Positions 1-7,612 of a stretch of 19,380 nt of DNA are shown in pieces (within the stretch, counting starts at the first letter, position 1; each line of letters opens with the position of its first letter). The notes under the pieces are model-generated. The model made no database searches. It was not told the origin of the DNA and was given only the letters and a program-made list of their open reading frames with translations. A program made the position numbers and the translations under genes. This DNA comes from Candidatus Dojkabacteria bacterium (GTDB taxonomy: Bacteria; Patescibacteria; Dojkabacteria; B142; JAFGFJ01): assembly GCA_016931155.1 (NCBI GenBank), contig JAFGFJ010000007.1, positions 1 through 19,380 of the forward strand. The letters are read 5' to 3'.

Positions 1-450
<450 letters not shown>

Positions 451-489
451 TCAAAAATAAACCCATATCTTTCTATTCAGTTTTGAGAG

Positions 490-507
490 AATATTTAAGT
501 AAATATT
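490..507 (+). other. Hairpin in the 23S-5S spacer
   Basis: A 7-bp AT-only stem (490-496 with 501-507, loop AAGT) sits in the spacer between 23S and 5S rRNA. It may be a precursor-processing stem. That role is inference from position only. Confidence 0.35.
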
Positions 508-547
508 TTCTGTGCCACCGGACCCTGGGGCAAGAGTCTTGTTTCAA

Positions 548-667
548 GGTCTGGTGACTCTAGCACGATGGAACTACCTGATCTCATCCCGAACTCAGAA
601 GTAAAACGTCGCAGCGCCGAAAATACTTTCCCGGAAACAGGATGGGAAGATAGGTCGTTGCCAGAAC
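548..667 (+). rRNA. rrf: 5S ribosomal RNA
   Basis: The conserved 5S core CCCGAACTCAGAAGTAAAACG lies at about 588-608, followed by GCAGCGCCGA. The closing helix is formed by GGTCTGGTGAC at the 5' end (548-558) and GTTGCCAGAAC at the 3' end (657-667). This gives a 120-nt molecule, normal for 5S. It follows 23S by about 100 nt in the usual 23S-5S order of an rRNA operon. The exact ends are set by the helix and may be off by a few bases. Confidence 0.92.
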
Positions 668-673
668 AAAAAA

Positions 674-692
674 GAAGAAACGGTGTTTCTTC
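674..692 (+). terminator. Perfect hairpin just after 5S rRNA
   Basis: GAAGAAAC (674-681) pairs perfectly with GTTTCTTC (685-692) around a 3-nt loop, 6 nt after the 5S end. No T-run follows, so it is either a processing or stability hairpin or only part of the terminator region. Confidence 0.45.
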
Positions 693-783
693 AGGTTGCT
701 ATCAAGCAACGACCTGCGGGTAAGGAGCGGACTAGTGAAGATCCGCTGGAGCGGAAACCCTAATGCTCGTTGCCGAATTTTTT
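693..783 (+). ncRNA. Structured region after 5S ending in a T-run; rRNA operon terminator or small RNA
   Basis: Several helices are visible. GTTGCT/AGCAAC (695-700 with 705-710) has a 4-nt loop. AGCGGA/TCCGCT lies at 726-731 with 742-747. A closing helix GCAACGA/TCGTTGC (706-712 with 767-773) competes with the first hairpin. Six T's follow at 778-783. The closing helix plus T-run resembles an intrinsic terminator with an internal hairpin. No SRP, RNase P, 6S or tmRNA signature was recognised. It may simply end the rRNA operon, or it may be a distinct RNA. Function is unknown. Confidence 0.4.
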
Positions 784-850
784 AAATTTCCAAATTGGTC
801 AGACCAAAATAAAATTGGGAGTTTAAAAAGCCTTTGAGGCTAAAACAAAA

Positions 851-856
851 AAGGAG
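851..856 (+). promoter_or_regulatory. Shine-Dalgarno site of the S1 gene
   Basis: AAGGAG lies 11 nt before the ATG at 868. It is one of the few clear ribosome binding sites in the window, where most genes have none. Confidence 0.6.
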
Positions 857-867
857 ATTTTTTTATA

Positions 868-2121
868 ATGAGTAAAACAAATAATTCAGAGTTAGATTCT
901 TTTTTAGACGGCTTAGAAAATCCACCCAAAAGTTTTGAGAAAGGACAAATTGTCACCGGGCAAATTGTTAAGATTAAGCCTGGGCAGATCATTGTGAATG
1001 TTGGTGGGAGAACAGAAGGTGTTGTTTCAGGGAAGGAGACAAAACTTGAAGGAAGAAAAATGGATATTCAGCCAGGGGATGACATTCTTGTTTATGTGAT
1101 GAAAGAACAGAATGAACAAGGACAGATTGAACTTTCGATAAGGAAAACAGGAGTAGCCAGAGAGTGGCATACGCTTGAAAAAGCAGAAAAAGAGGGACTC
1201 CCGGTTAAGGTAAGAGTAATTGAGGCAAATACGGGTGGAGTAATAGTAGACATAGGTGGAGGGCTTCGTGGTTTTGTTCCTACTTCACAATTGAAACATT
1301 CAAGAATTTTTCCTACGGCAGGTTATTCAAACAAAGAAGAAGCAACCTCAGAGCTTCAAGGCATGCTGGCAGATCTTATCAGCGAGGAACTTGAGGTCAG
1401 GGTTATTGAGATTGACAGGGATAAAAACAGGGTTATTTTTTCTGAAAAACTAGTTGGTGATGAAGCAAATGCTGAAAAAAGACAGGAAACTCTCTCAAAA
1501 ATTAAAGCTGGAGATGAGCTGGAAGGTGAAGTTACGGGGATTGCACCATTTGGTCTATTTGTGAATGCAGGTAGTCTTGAAGGACTTGTCCATCTTTCAG
1601 AAATTTCATGGGATAAGGTTTCAAATCCTGCCGATTTTCATAAAGTCGGGGATAAGGTAAAAATCCAAGTGATTGGAGTTGAAGAAGACGGGAAAAGAGT
1701 TGCTTACAGCATAAAGAGACTTCAAAAAGATCCATGGGATGAGATAGTAAGAACATATAAAGCAGGGCAAAAGGTAAAAGGTACTGTTACAAAGGTTGTA
1801 GAATACGGTGCATTTGTGAGGGTGGATGATAGTGTAAATGGACTTATTCATATTTCTGAGCTTTCAGATAAGCTCGTGAAAAATCCCGGAGAAATAGTAA
1901 AAGAAGGTCAAGAGCTTGAGCTTGAAATAATCTCTATCTCGAAAGAGGACAGGCACTTGGGGCTGAGTCTCAAGAGACTTGGGAGTGAGAAGAAAGTTGG
2001 GAAGGGAAAGACTGTGGATAAAAGGAAAAGTTCCAAAACAAATACCGAGAAAGGAGAAAGTGCTCCTGAAATGTCGGGTCTTGAAGAATTGCTTGGGGAG
2101 AGTGGTGAGGATTCAGAATAG
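868..2121 (+). CDS. rpsA: Ribosomal protein S1-like RNA-binding protein with four S1 domains
   Basis: The product (417 residues) has four OB-fold S1 repeats at about residues 25-94, 110-195, 213-285 and 298-371. Repeats 3 and 4 are the most typical (GIAPFGLFV...GLVHLSEIS and VVEYGAFV...GLIHISELS). A lysine-rich stretch and an acidic tail (about 373-417) follow. S1 proteins bind mRNA at the 30S subunit and help initiation, which matters where mRNAs lack a Shine-Dalgarno sequence. Proteobacterial S1 has six domains, while shorter four-domain forms are common in other phyla. The ATG is supported by AAGGAG 11 nt upstream. It is the first gene after the rRNA operon. The family is certain; whether it is a true ribosomal S1 or an S1-like paralogue cannot be settled from the sequence. 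Confidence 0.93.
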   Translation: MSKTNNSELDSFLDGLENPPKSFEKGQIVTGQIVKIKPGQIIVNVGGRTEGVVSGKETKLEGRKMDIQPGDDILVYVMKEQNEQGQIELSIRKTGVAREWHTLEKAEKEGLPVKVRVIEANTGGVIVDIGGGLRGFVPTSQLKHSRIFPTAGYSNKEEATSELQGMLADLISEELEVRVIEIDRDKNRVIFSEKLVGDEANAEKRQETLSKIKAGDELEGEVTGIAPFGLFVNAGSLEGLVHLSEISWDKVSNPADFHKVGDKVKIQVIGVEEDGKRVAYSIKRLQKDPWDEIVRTYKAGQKVKGTVTKVVEYGAFVRVDDSVNGLIHISELSDKLVKNPGEIVKEGQELELEIISISKEDRHLGLSLKRLGSEKKVGKGKTVDKRKSSKTNTEKGESAPEMSGLEELLGESGEDSE

Positions 2122-2125
2122 AAGT

Positions 2126-2161
2126 AAGATTTTTGCTGAAAAAGTTCTTTCTTATTTTTTT
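2126..2161 (+). terminator. Weak terminator-like hairpin after rpsA
   Basis: An AT-rich hairpin pairs AAGATTTTT with AAAAAGTTCTT (2-nt bulge, loop GCTG). It is followed a few bases later by a run of seven T's at 2155-2161. It sits between rpsA and the candidate clpC promoter. Confidence 0.35.
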
Positions 2162-2169
2162 GCCTCATG

Positions 2170-2178
2170 TGTTATCAT
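2170..2178 (+). promoter_or_regulatory. Candidate extended -10 promoter of clpC
   Basis: TGT-TATCAT is an extended -10 element ending 25 nt before the clpC ATG, giving a leader of about 19 nt. No good -35 box is seen at the right distance. Confidence 0.35.
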
Positions 2179-2203
2179 TAACTCGTTTTAGTTCAATTTT
2201 CCT

Positions 2204-4717
2204 ATGCAGACTCAATATATTGATGAACTTCGTGCCCTTGAAAAGTTTAGTGAAAATGCAAAAAGAGCAGTTGTGGAGTCTTATAATATTGCAAGAGAGA
2301 TAGGTTCAGTGAAAGTAATTCCAGAATATCTTTTTGCTGCAATTCTCCGAAACAAGAGAAGTATCGCATCAAGACTTCTTGAAAAACTAAGTGTTGATAT
2401 TGAAGAAACTGCCAGAAGCATAATTGGGAATCCTCTTGATAAGAAACTTCTTACAGGTAAGATTGAGCTTTCGGAAGAATTAAGGCTTGTTCTATCAGAG
2501 TCTTTTCTGGTTGCAAAAGAAATGGGACATGTTTATGTTGGGACAGAGCATCTTCTTCTTACACTACTTAAACACCAGGATCTGCAATTTGTAAAAAATC
2601 TCAGTGAGCTTGGTCTCAACTATGAAACAATCCTGGATAATCTAATGTCATTTGCAACCTATCAGCCTGGAATGTTTACAAGAGCTTCTGAACAACAGGA
2701 TATTGAGGATCAGGGAGCTTTGAGCTTTTTCGTAAAAGATTTGAATAAAGAAGCAAGGGAGGAAAAGTTCCTTCCTGTCATTGGAAGAGATGACGAAATA
2801 GAAAGAGTGATTCATATTCTCTCCAGAAGAACAAAAAATAATCCGATACTTGTTGGAGAAGCGGGAGTTGGTAAAACCGCAATTGTGCATGGACTTACTC
2901 AAAGAATTGTAGAGGGAAAAGTGCCAGTGTCTTTCAAAAATAAGAGAATTGTTCAATTAGATCTTACGGCAGTTGTTGCAGGTAGTAAGGTCAGAGGGGA
3001 TATCGAAGAAAGACTTCTCGCTATTATAAACGAAGTTGGAGAAGACCCTGATGTAATAGTATTTATCGATGAAATCCATATGATTGTTGGAGCAGGAGCT
3101 GCAGGAAATGCCAGCATGGATATTGCAAATATTTTGAAACCACATCTTACGAGCGGTGATTTCAGAGTTATTGGGGCAACAACATATTCGGAGTATCAGC
3201 AATATTTCGAACAGGATGATGCTCTTACGAGAAGGTTCCAGCCTGTAAAAGTTGAAGAGGTTAGTGTAGAAGATGCAATAAAGGTTCTTGGAGTATTGAA
3301 AGGGTCTTTTGAAAAATACCATGGGATTCAGATTACTGAAGATGCTGTAGTGGAAGGGGTGAAACTTTCAGACAGATACATTACTGATAGATATCTTCCA
3401 GATAAAGCTATTGACCTGATAGATGAAGCTGCGGCAAGAGTGAAGCTCAGTAAGGAAAAGGATTTAGAAGGTTACCAAAAGCTTAAGAGTAAGATCGAAA
3501 ATATTAAAAAGGTAAAATCAGAAAATGTTAAAAAAGCTAATCTTGAAGGTGCACTTGCGCTTCGAAATGAAGAGAAAAAGTTGGAGGGAAAGCTGGAAGT
3601 GATACTCAAGTCCAAAGTCGGAAAAAACAAGAGATTTGTGGTCGATTCAGAAGATATCAGGACGGTTGTCTCAAAGTGGACGGGAGTCCCTATTAACACT
3701 CTTGGTGCTTCCGATTTCAGATCACTAAAAGGTCTTGATTCAACTTTAACAAAGAGAATTGTTGGTCAGATAAATGCGGTGGAAAGGGTTGCACTTGCCT
3801 TAAAGCGTGGAAGGGTAGGACTTTCAGATGCTAGAAGACCTCTGGCTTCGTTTCTTTTTCTCGGACCCACAGGGGTTGGAAAAACTGAAATGGCAAAAGC
3901 TATTGCATCTGAACTATACGGAGGAGATGACACATTGATTCAGGTTGATATGAGTGAATATATGGAACAATACAGCGTTTCCAAGCTCATTGGTTCTCCC
4001 CCCGGATATGTCGGCTATCAGGAGGGTGGTCAGCTGACAGAAAAAGTAAGAAGAAAGCCTTATAGTGTTGTTCTTTTTGATGAAATAGAGAAAGCACATC
4101 CTGATCTGCTGAATATACTTCTTCAGGTGCTTGAAGAAGGTCATCTCAAAGACTCGAAGGGCAGAAAAGTGAACTTTAAGAACACTGTAATTATTATGAC
4201 ATCAAATATTGGTGCTCAAGATATCAGGGATGATAGACTTCTTGGCTTTGAGCTTGGTACTTTGAAAGAGAAAGAAGGAAGCCGGGATAGTAAGGAAAGT
4301 AAGGAGATAGATCTTGCCTACAAGGAGATGGAACAGACTCTAATGGAAGAACTGAAAGATGTACTAACTCCGGAATTTTTAAACAGGCTTGATGAAATAA
4401 TTATCTTTAGGGGGCTTGGTAAAAAAGATGCAAAAAAGATTGCAATACTTCTCCTTGAAGATGTCAATAATCGCCTTGCAGAGCAGGGTTACGAATTGGT
4501 TGTTGAAAAAAAAATTATCAGTCATATTATTGAGGAGGGATTCAGTAAAGACTATGGAGCTAGAAATATCAGAAGAAAAATTCAAGAACTGATAGAGAAT
4601 CCTTTTGCAGAAGAACTAATAGAGAAAGGGATAAAAAATGCAGGGAAGAAGACTGGAGGAGAGATTAAGAAGGTAAGGGTTGCTCTTGAGGAAGGTAAGA
4701 TTAAGTTTTCATTATAA
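2204..4717 (+). CDS. clpC: ClpC-type AAA+ unfoldase, ATPase subunit of the Clp protease
   Basis: The protein (837 residues) is a class I Clp/Hsp100 ATPase that unfolds substrates and feeds them to ClpP. In order it has a double Clp N-domain (about 1-145) and a first AAA+ module with Walker A GEAGVGKT (218-225) and Walker B ending D289-E290. A short coiled-coil middle region follows at about 418-475. The second AAA+ module has Walker A GPTGVGKT (554-561) and Walker B D626-E627, followed by the C-terminal D2-small domain. The tripeptide LGF at 680-682 sits where ClpP-binding ATPases carry their IGF/VGF loop, so ClpP partnership is likely. This argues against ClpB, as does the short middle domain. 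ClpP is not in the window. radA starts 3 nt after its stop, so the two are probably one transcript with coupled translation. Confidence 0.96.
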   Translation: MQTQYIDELRALEKFSENAKRAVVESYNIAREIGSVKVIPEYLFAAILRNKRSIASRLLEKLSVDIEETARSIIGNPLDKKLLTGKIELSEELRLVLSESFLVAKEMGHVYVGTEHLLLTLLKHQDLQFVKNLSELGLNYETILDNLMSFATYQPGMFTRASEQQDIEDQGALSFFVKDLNKEAREEKFLPVIGRDDEIERVIHILSRRTKNNPILVGEAGVGKTAIVHGLTQRIVEGKVPVSFKNKRIVQLDLTAVVAGSKVRGDIEERLLAIINEVGEDPDVIVFIDEIHMIVGAGAAGNASMDIANILKPHLTSGDFRVIGATTYSEYQQYFEQDDALTRRFQPVKVEEVSVEDAIKVLGVLKGSFEKYHGIQITEDAVVEGVKLSDRYITDRYLPDKAIDLIDEAAARVKLSKEKDLEGYQKLKSKIENIKKVKSENVKKANLEGALALRNEEKKLEGKLEVILKSKVGKNKRFVVDSEDIRTVVSKWTGVPINTLGASDFRSLKGLDSTLTKRIVGQINAVERVALALKRGRVGLSDARRPLASFLFLGPTGVGKTEMAKAIASELYGGDDTLIQVDMSEYMEQYSVSKLIGSPPGYVGYQEGGQLTEKVRRKPYSVVLFDEIEKAHPDLLNILLQVLEEGHLKDSKGRKVNFKNTVIIMTSNIGAQDIRDDRLLGFELGTLKEKEGSRDSKESKEIDLAYKEMEQTLMEELKDVLTPEFLNRLDEIIIFRGLGKKDAKKIAILLLEDVNNRLAEQGYELVVEKKIISHIIEEGFSKDYGARNIRRKIQELIENPFAEELIEKGIKNAGKKTGGEIKKVRVALEEGKIKFSL

Positions 4718-4720
4718 AAA

Positions 4721-6052
4721 ATGTCTAAATCCTCAAATATTTTTGTCTGCTCAAACTGTGCATATGAATCTCCCAAATGGGCGGGGCAATGTCCAAACTG
4801 TAATGAATGGGGAACGCTCATTGAGTCAATTAAGCAACAGAATACATCTTCAAAAGCAATATCACAGAAGGTCGAAATACGGAACCTTTCTGATATAAAA
4901 AGTCTCGAAACGAAAAGGATTAGTACAGGTTTTTCAGAGTTTGATAGAGTGCTTGGAGGAGTTGAAGGTAGCCAGGGCTTTGTAACAGGAGAAGTAATCC
5001 TTGTATCAGGTGAGCCGGGAATTGGTAAGTCGACTCTTCTTCTTCAAATTATTTCAAATCTTTCTGAGAAAGGTAAAAATGTTATGTATGTATCTGCTGA
5101 GGAATCTGCTGAACAAATATTTGTAAGGGCGAAGAGATTACTAGGTAAAAAAATTGAAAAGACAAAAATTCCAATGATGAATTCTTCGGATATTGATAGT
5201 ATCCTCGATACATTGGAGAAGGAAAAACCAAAGTTTGTTGTTATAGACTCTATTCAGACTGTTTTTACAAACGAAATAAGGTCTTTGCCTGGTGGCACTT
5301 CTCAGGTTAAGGAGTGTGCCTCAAGGATTACTACTTTTGCAAAGAGAAATAATGTAACGGTAATAATAGTGGGTCATGTAACGAAGGAAGGAATTGTTGC
5401 CGGTCCAAAACTTCTAGAGCATCTTGTTGATTGTGTTATAAATCTCGAGGGTGAAACAAACAGCGGATATAGAATTCTTCGAACTGGGAAAAACAGATTC
5501 GGTTCTACGAATGAGGTTGGAGTTTTTGAGATGACGGATAAGGGTCTTGCAGATGTAGAAAATATTTCAAAACTATTTATTGGCGAACATGTCAACGGAG
5601 CAGTAGGTGTTTGTACTTCTGCAATAATAGAGGGAAATAGAATACTATTAGTTGAAGTTCAAGCACTTACTAATACAACACCTTTTGCCCTACCCAAAAG
5701 GGTTTCTGAGGGTATTTCAAACTCAAAGCTTCAGCTTCTTTGTGCGATTCTCTCAAGACATGCTGGTATCAACATCATCGATAAGGATGTATATGTAAAC
5801 ATAGCTGGAGGTCTCAAGGTAAAAGAACCGGCAATTGATATGGCGATCTGTCTGGCGATCGCTTCATCGGCAAAGAATAAGTCTTTGAAATCTGATTCCA
5901 TAGCTTTTGGGGAGGTTAGTTTAACTGGGGATATTCGGGCAGTAAGCAGGATGGGAGACCGAGAAAGAGAGGCAAAGAGGCTGGGCTATAAGCATTTATA
6001 CGCCCAAAGCCTTCGATACAAGCATATCCGGGATTTTGTCAGGGATATCTGA
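4721..6052 (+). CDS. radA: DNA repair and recombination ATPase RadA (Sms)
   Basis: RadA is a RecA-related, DnaB-like motor that drives branch migration of recombination intermediates, including those of natural transformation. The product has 443 residues, close to the usual length of about 455. It starts with a C4 zinc finger (C10, C13, C24, C27), then a RecA-type ATPase core with Walker A GEPGIGKST (97-105). The family-specific KNRFG motif is at 257-261. A Lon-protease-like C-terminal domain follows (about 285-443) and includes the stretch AGGLKVKEPAIDMAICLAIA. The gene begins 3 nt after the clpC stop with no Shine-Dalgarno of its own at normal spacing, which suggests translational coupling. 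Its TGA stop abuts the stop of the convergent Nudix gene with no gap. Confidence 0.97.
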   Translation: MSKSSNIFVCSNCAYESPKWAGQCPNCNEWGTLIESIKQQNTSSKAISQKVEIRNLSDIKSLETKRISTGFSEFDRVLGGVEGSQGFVTGEVILVSGEPGIGKSTLLLQIISNLSEKGKNVMYVSAEESAEQIFVRAKRLLGKKIEKTKIPMMNSSDIDSILDTLEKEKPKFVVIDSIQTVFTNEIRSLPGGTSQVKECASRITTFAKRNNVTVIIVGHVTKEGIVAGPKLLEHLVDCVINLEGETNSGYRILRTGKNRFGSTNEVGVFEMTDKGLADVENISKLFIGEHVNGAVGVCTSAIIEGNRILLVEVQALTNTTPFALPKRVSEGISNSKLQLLCAILSRHAGINIIDKDVYVNIAGGLKVKEPAIDMAICLAIASSAKNKSLKSDSIAFGEVSLTGDIRAVSRMGDREREAKRLGYKHLYAQSLRYKHIRDFVRDI

Positions 6053-6463
6053 TTAAGTGTCTTTCAAGGCCAGTTTCAAAGCTTTTTTATATCCCTCTTC
6101 TGCTTTTAGGCTGTCTATTTCATTCTCAGCAATCCATGCATATTCGCAGTGTTCATCGCTTAAATAGATCTGGAAATCCTCTGCCTCTACTTTGTAATAA
6201 ATCAAAACCAGTCCGTAGCCATCGGGTAAGTCCATACTCAGTCGGTAAACATTCAAAAGCTTGCCAATTTTGAATTTTCCAATTGAAGGTAGTTCTTCTC
6301 TTAGTTCTCTTCTAAGTGTTTGTAATATGGTTTCCCTGTCATTTATCCTTCCCCCGGGGATATCCCAGAAGGTTTTTCTATCAGTTCTTGAGCTTTTGAG
6401 GATAAGGGCTTTAGAGTCTTTCACGATCACTCCTTTTACCCCGACGTAAAATGTTTGAAGCAT
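6053..6463 (-). CDS. Nudix hydrolase (MutT-like)
   Basis: Nudix enzymes cleave nucleoside diphosphates linked to another moiety, such as oxidised dNTPs, sugar nucleotides or ADP-ribose. The product has about 136 residues. The Nudix box begins at G38 and fits GX5EX7REUXEE: G38...E44, then R52-E53 and E56-E57. The usual glycine near the box end is replaced by a proline-serine pair. The reading frame stays open upstream to an ATG at 6574. The start at 6463 (MLQTFYVGVKG) is preferred because a TTAACA-17-TATAAT promoter lies inside the longer version and would give a leader of about 20 nt, and because the extra 37 residues are not Nudix-like. The substrate cannot be predicted. It converges on radA without any gap. 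Confidence 0.88.
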   Translation of the reverse strand: MLQTFYVGVKGVIVKDSKALILKSSRTDRKTFWDIPGGRINDRETILQTLRRELREELPSIGKFKIGKLLNVYRLSMDLPDGYGLVLIYYKVEAEDFQIYLSDEHCEYAWIAENEIDSLKAEEGYKKALKLALKDT

Positions 6464-6491
6464 TGTGTAGTCTAGTTGGATAGTATTTCTA

Positions 6492-6520
6492 ATTATAAAA
6501 CTTTTTTTGTTTGATGTTAA
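6492..6520 (-). promoter_or_regulatory. Sigma-70-type promoter of the Nudix gene
   Basis: Reading the minus strand, TTAACA (6520-6515) and TATAAT (6497-6492) are separated by exactly 17 bp. The expected transcript start is about 20 nt before the ATG at 6463. Confidence 0.6.
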
Positions 6521-6626
6521 TAAAGCGAAAGTGTAAAGAGTAAAGTAAAAGATTGTTGGGTAGTTTTGATCCACTCTGATTGAAAGTTAAACTACTATAA
6601 GATATTCTCGATGTAAACTATGGGTC

Positions 6627-6655
6627 TTGACAACCAAACAGCTATAGGTTATACT
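6627..6655 (+). promoter_or_regulatory. Near-consensus sigma-70 promoter of a structured RNA or leader
   Basis: A perfect -35 TTGACA (6627-6632) and -10 TATACT (6650-6655) are separated by 17 bp. This is the best promoter match in the window. Transcription should start near 6662, at the foot of a 10-bp inverted repeat, 275 nt before the next coding start. Confidence 0.72.
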
Positions 6656-6660
6656 TTTCA

Positions 6661-6890
6661 AGTAAATTTGCTCAATCTGATCAAATTTACTGCTCTTTTG
6701 AAATTATATTTTGTAGTCAGGTCCCAGAGTCTGGTTCGCGTACACTCTGTCTAGATTACTAGCAGAGCCCTACTGGACTCTCGGATCTGACTATAACGGC
6801 ACTGCCTAGTCACTCTTCTAAGGATTTTCTTAAAGGGAGATTCTCAGAGGGGTCGGTTGGGGCAGTGCCGATCCCTACTTTCAAATTTCC
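6661..6890 (+). ncRNA. Candidate structured non-coding RNA or long 5' leader of the GNAT gene, class unknown
   Basis: This non-coding stretch follows a near-consensus promoter and is dense in pairing. Hairpin 1 pairs 6661-6670 with 6682-6691 (10 bp, perfect, 11-nt loop). Hairpin 2 is long: 6714-6731 pairs with 6776-6793 in 18 positions with one mismatch and one G-U. It continues through ctctg/cagag (6745-6749 with 6763-6767) and CTAG/CTAG (6751-6754 with 6759-6762) to the loop ATTA. Hairpin 3 pairs 6797-6806 with 6861-6870 (10 bp). AAATTTG at 6664-6670 can instead pair with CAAATTT at 6882-6888, closing the whole element. No T-run follows, so a free RNA would need processing or Rho. Otherwise it is a leader of the acetyltransferase gene. 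No known RNA family was recognised. Confidence 0.55.
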
Positions 6891-6937
6891 AGAAACTCAA
6901 ATTCCAGACAAATATTTAGCTAAAATAAAGATTCAGT

Positions 6938-7489
6938 ATGACTCCTGAAGTTATAGAAATAGGTCAAGAAAAATACACTTTTGATGAGCTTCAAGCGGGT
7001 GACATTGATAACTTAAGGCCTGTGCTTGAAACATGGATTAGAGAGGAAGGAAAAATCCTTCAAGATGAAGTAGCTGAAACAATAGATAGAATGACTTCTT
7101 CTGTAGAGCAACAAAGAAACAGCTCGTTTCATTTTGTTGTGGTTAGGGATTCAACGGCCAAAGCTGTCGGTTGTGCTGGACTGAGAAATCCGGAGGATAG
7201 GATGCTAAAATATACGACAGTAGAAGAAGATGGTATTCCGGGAGAACTCATAAACGTTTTTCTTGCAAATGAAATGCGTGGGAAGGGTTTGGGAGCTAAA
7301 CTTTTTGAGGTTGTCTGTCAAAAGGGGCTAGAATTGGGCTATACTGAGCTTGTATGGAACAGCGGACCTCGATATGAGCATACTGCATGGGGATTTTATA
7401 ATAAAATAGCTGGTGAACCTATGGAAGTTGCGATAGATTTTTATGACCTAGGTTGTCATGCACCAGTCTGGAGAGTTTCTCTAAATTGA
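6938..7489 (+). CDS. GNAT family N-acetyltransferase
   Basis: The protein (183 residues) has the acetyl-CoA binding signature of the GNAT fold. The strand LINVFLA leads into the pyrophosphate loop R114-G-K-G-L-G119 and then a helix, followed by a C-terminal part with an aromatic GFYNKI segment typical of this superfamily. GNAT enzymes move an acetyl group from acetyl-CoA to an amine on a small molecule or protein; the substrate here is unknown. The gene has no clear Shine-Dalgarno. It lies downstream of the structured segment 6661-6890, which may be its 5' leader. It ends 123 nt before rho, which has its own promoter. Confidence 0.85.
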   Translation: MTPEVIEIGQEKYTFDELQAGDIDNLRPVLETWIREEGKILQDEVAETIDRMTSSVEQQRNSSFHFVVVRDSTAKAVGCAGLRNPEDRMLKYTTVEEDGIPGELINVFLANEMRGKGLGAKLFEVVCQKGLELGYTELVWNSGPRYEHTAWGFYNKIAGEPMEVAIDFYDLGCHAPVWRVSLN

Positions 7490-7504
7490 AGTTTAGAGTT
7501 TGCC

Positions 7505-7533
7505 TTGCATTCATTTTTATTTGTGCTTATACT
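7505..7533 (+). promoter_or_regulatory. Sigma-70-type promoter of rho
   Basis: TTGCAT (7505-7510) and TATACT (7528-7533) are separated by 17 bp. The -10 is identical to that of the 6627 promoter. The predicted leader before the rho start is about 73 nt. Confidence 0.6.
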
Positions 7534-7612
7534 TGGCTAACAGAAACTTCACAGTCTGCAAATTAAGTTCTCACAAAATCCATGTCTAAATTTTTAAAAT
7601 AATATTTAAGCG

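Noticed and set aside
864..869. TATAAT overlapping the rpsA start codon
   Set aside because: It would produce a transcript starting inside the gene; it is probably chance in an AT-rich leader.
6050..6052. UGA read as glycine, as in some candidate phyla bacteria
   Set aside because: radA, the GNAT gene, leuS and comEC2 end naturally at TGA at the family's expected length, and no conserved glycine position uses TGA.
6464..6574. An N-terminal extension of 37 residues for the Nudix hydrolase
   Set aside because: A TTAACA-17-TATAAT promoter lies inside it, and the extra residues are not part of a Nudix fold.
6661..6890. Assignment of the structured RNA to 6S, SRP, RNase P RNA or tmRNA
   Set aside because: The conserved motifs of SRP, RNase P and tmRNA are not seen on either strand, and the three-hairpin layout does not match the single rod with a central bubble of 6S.
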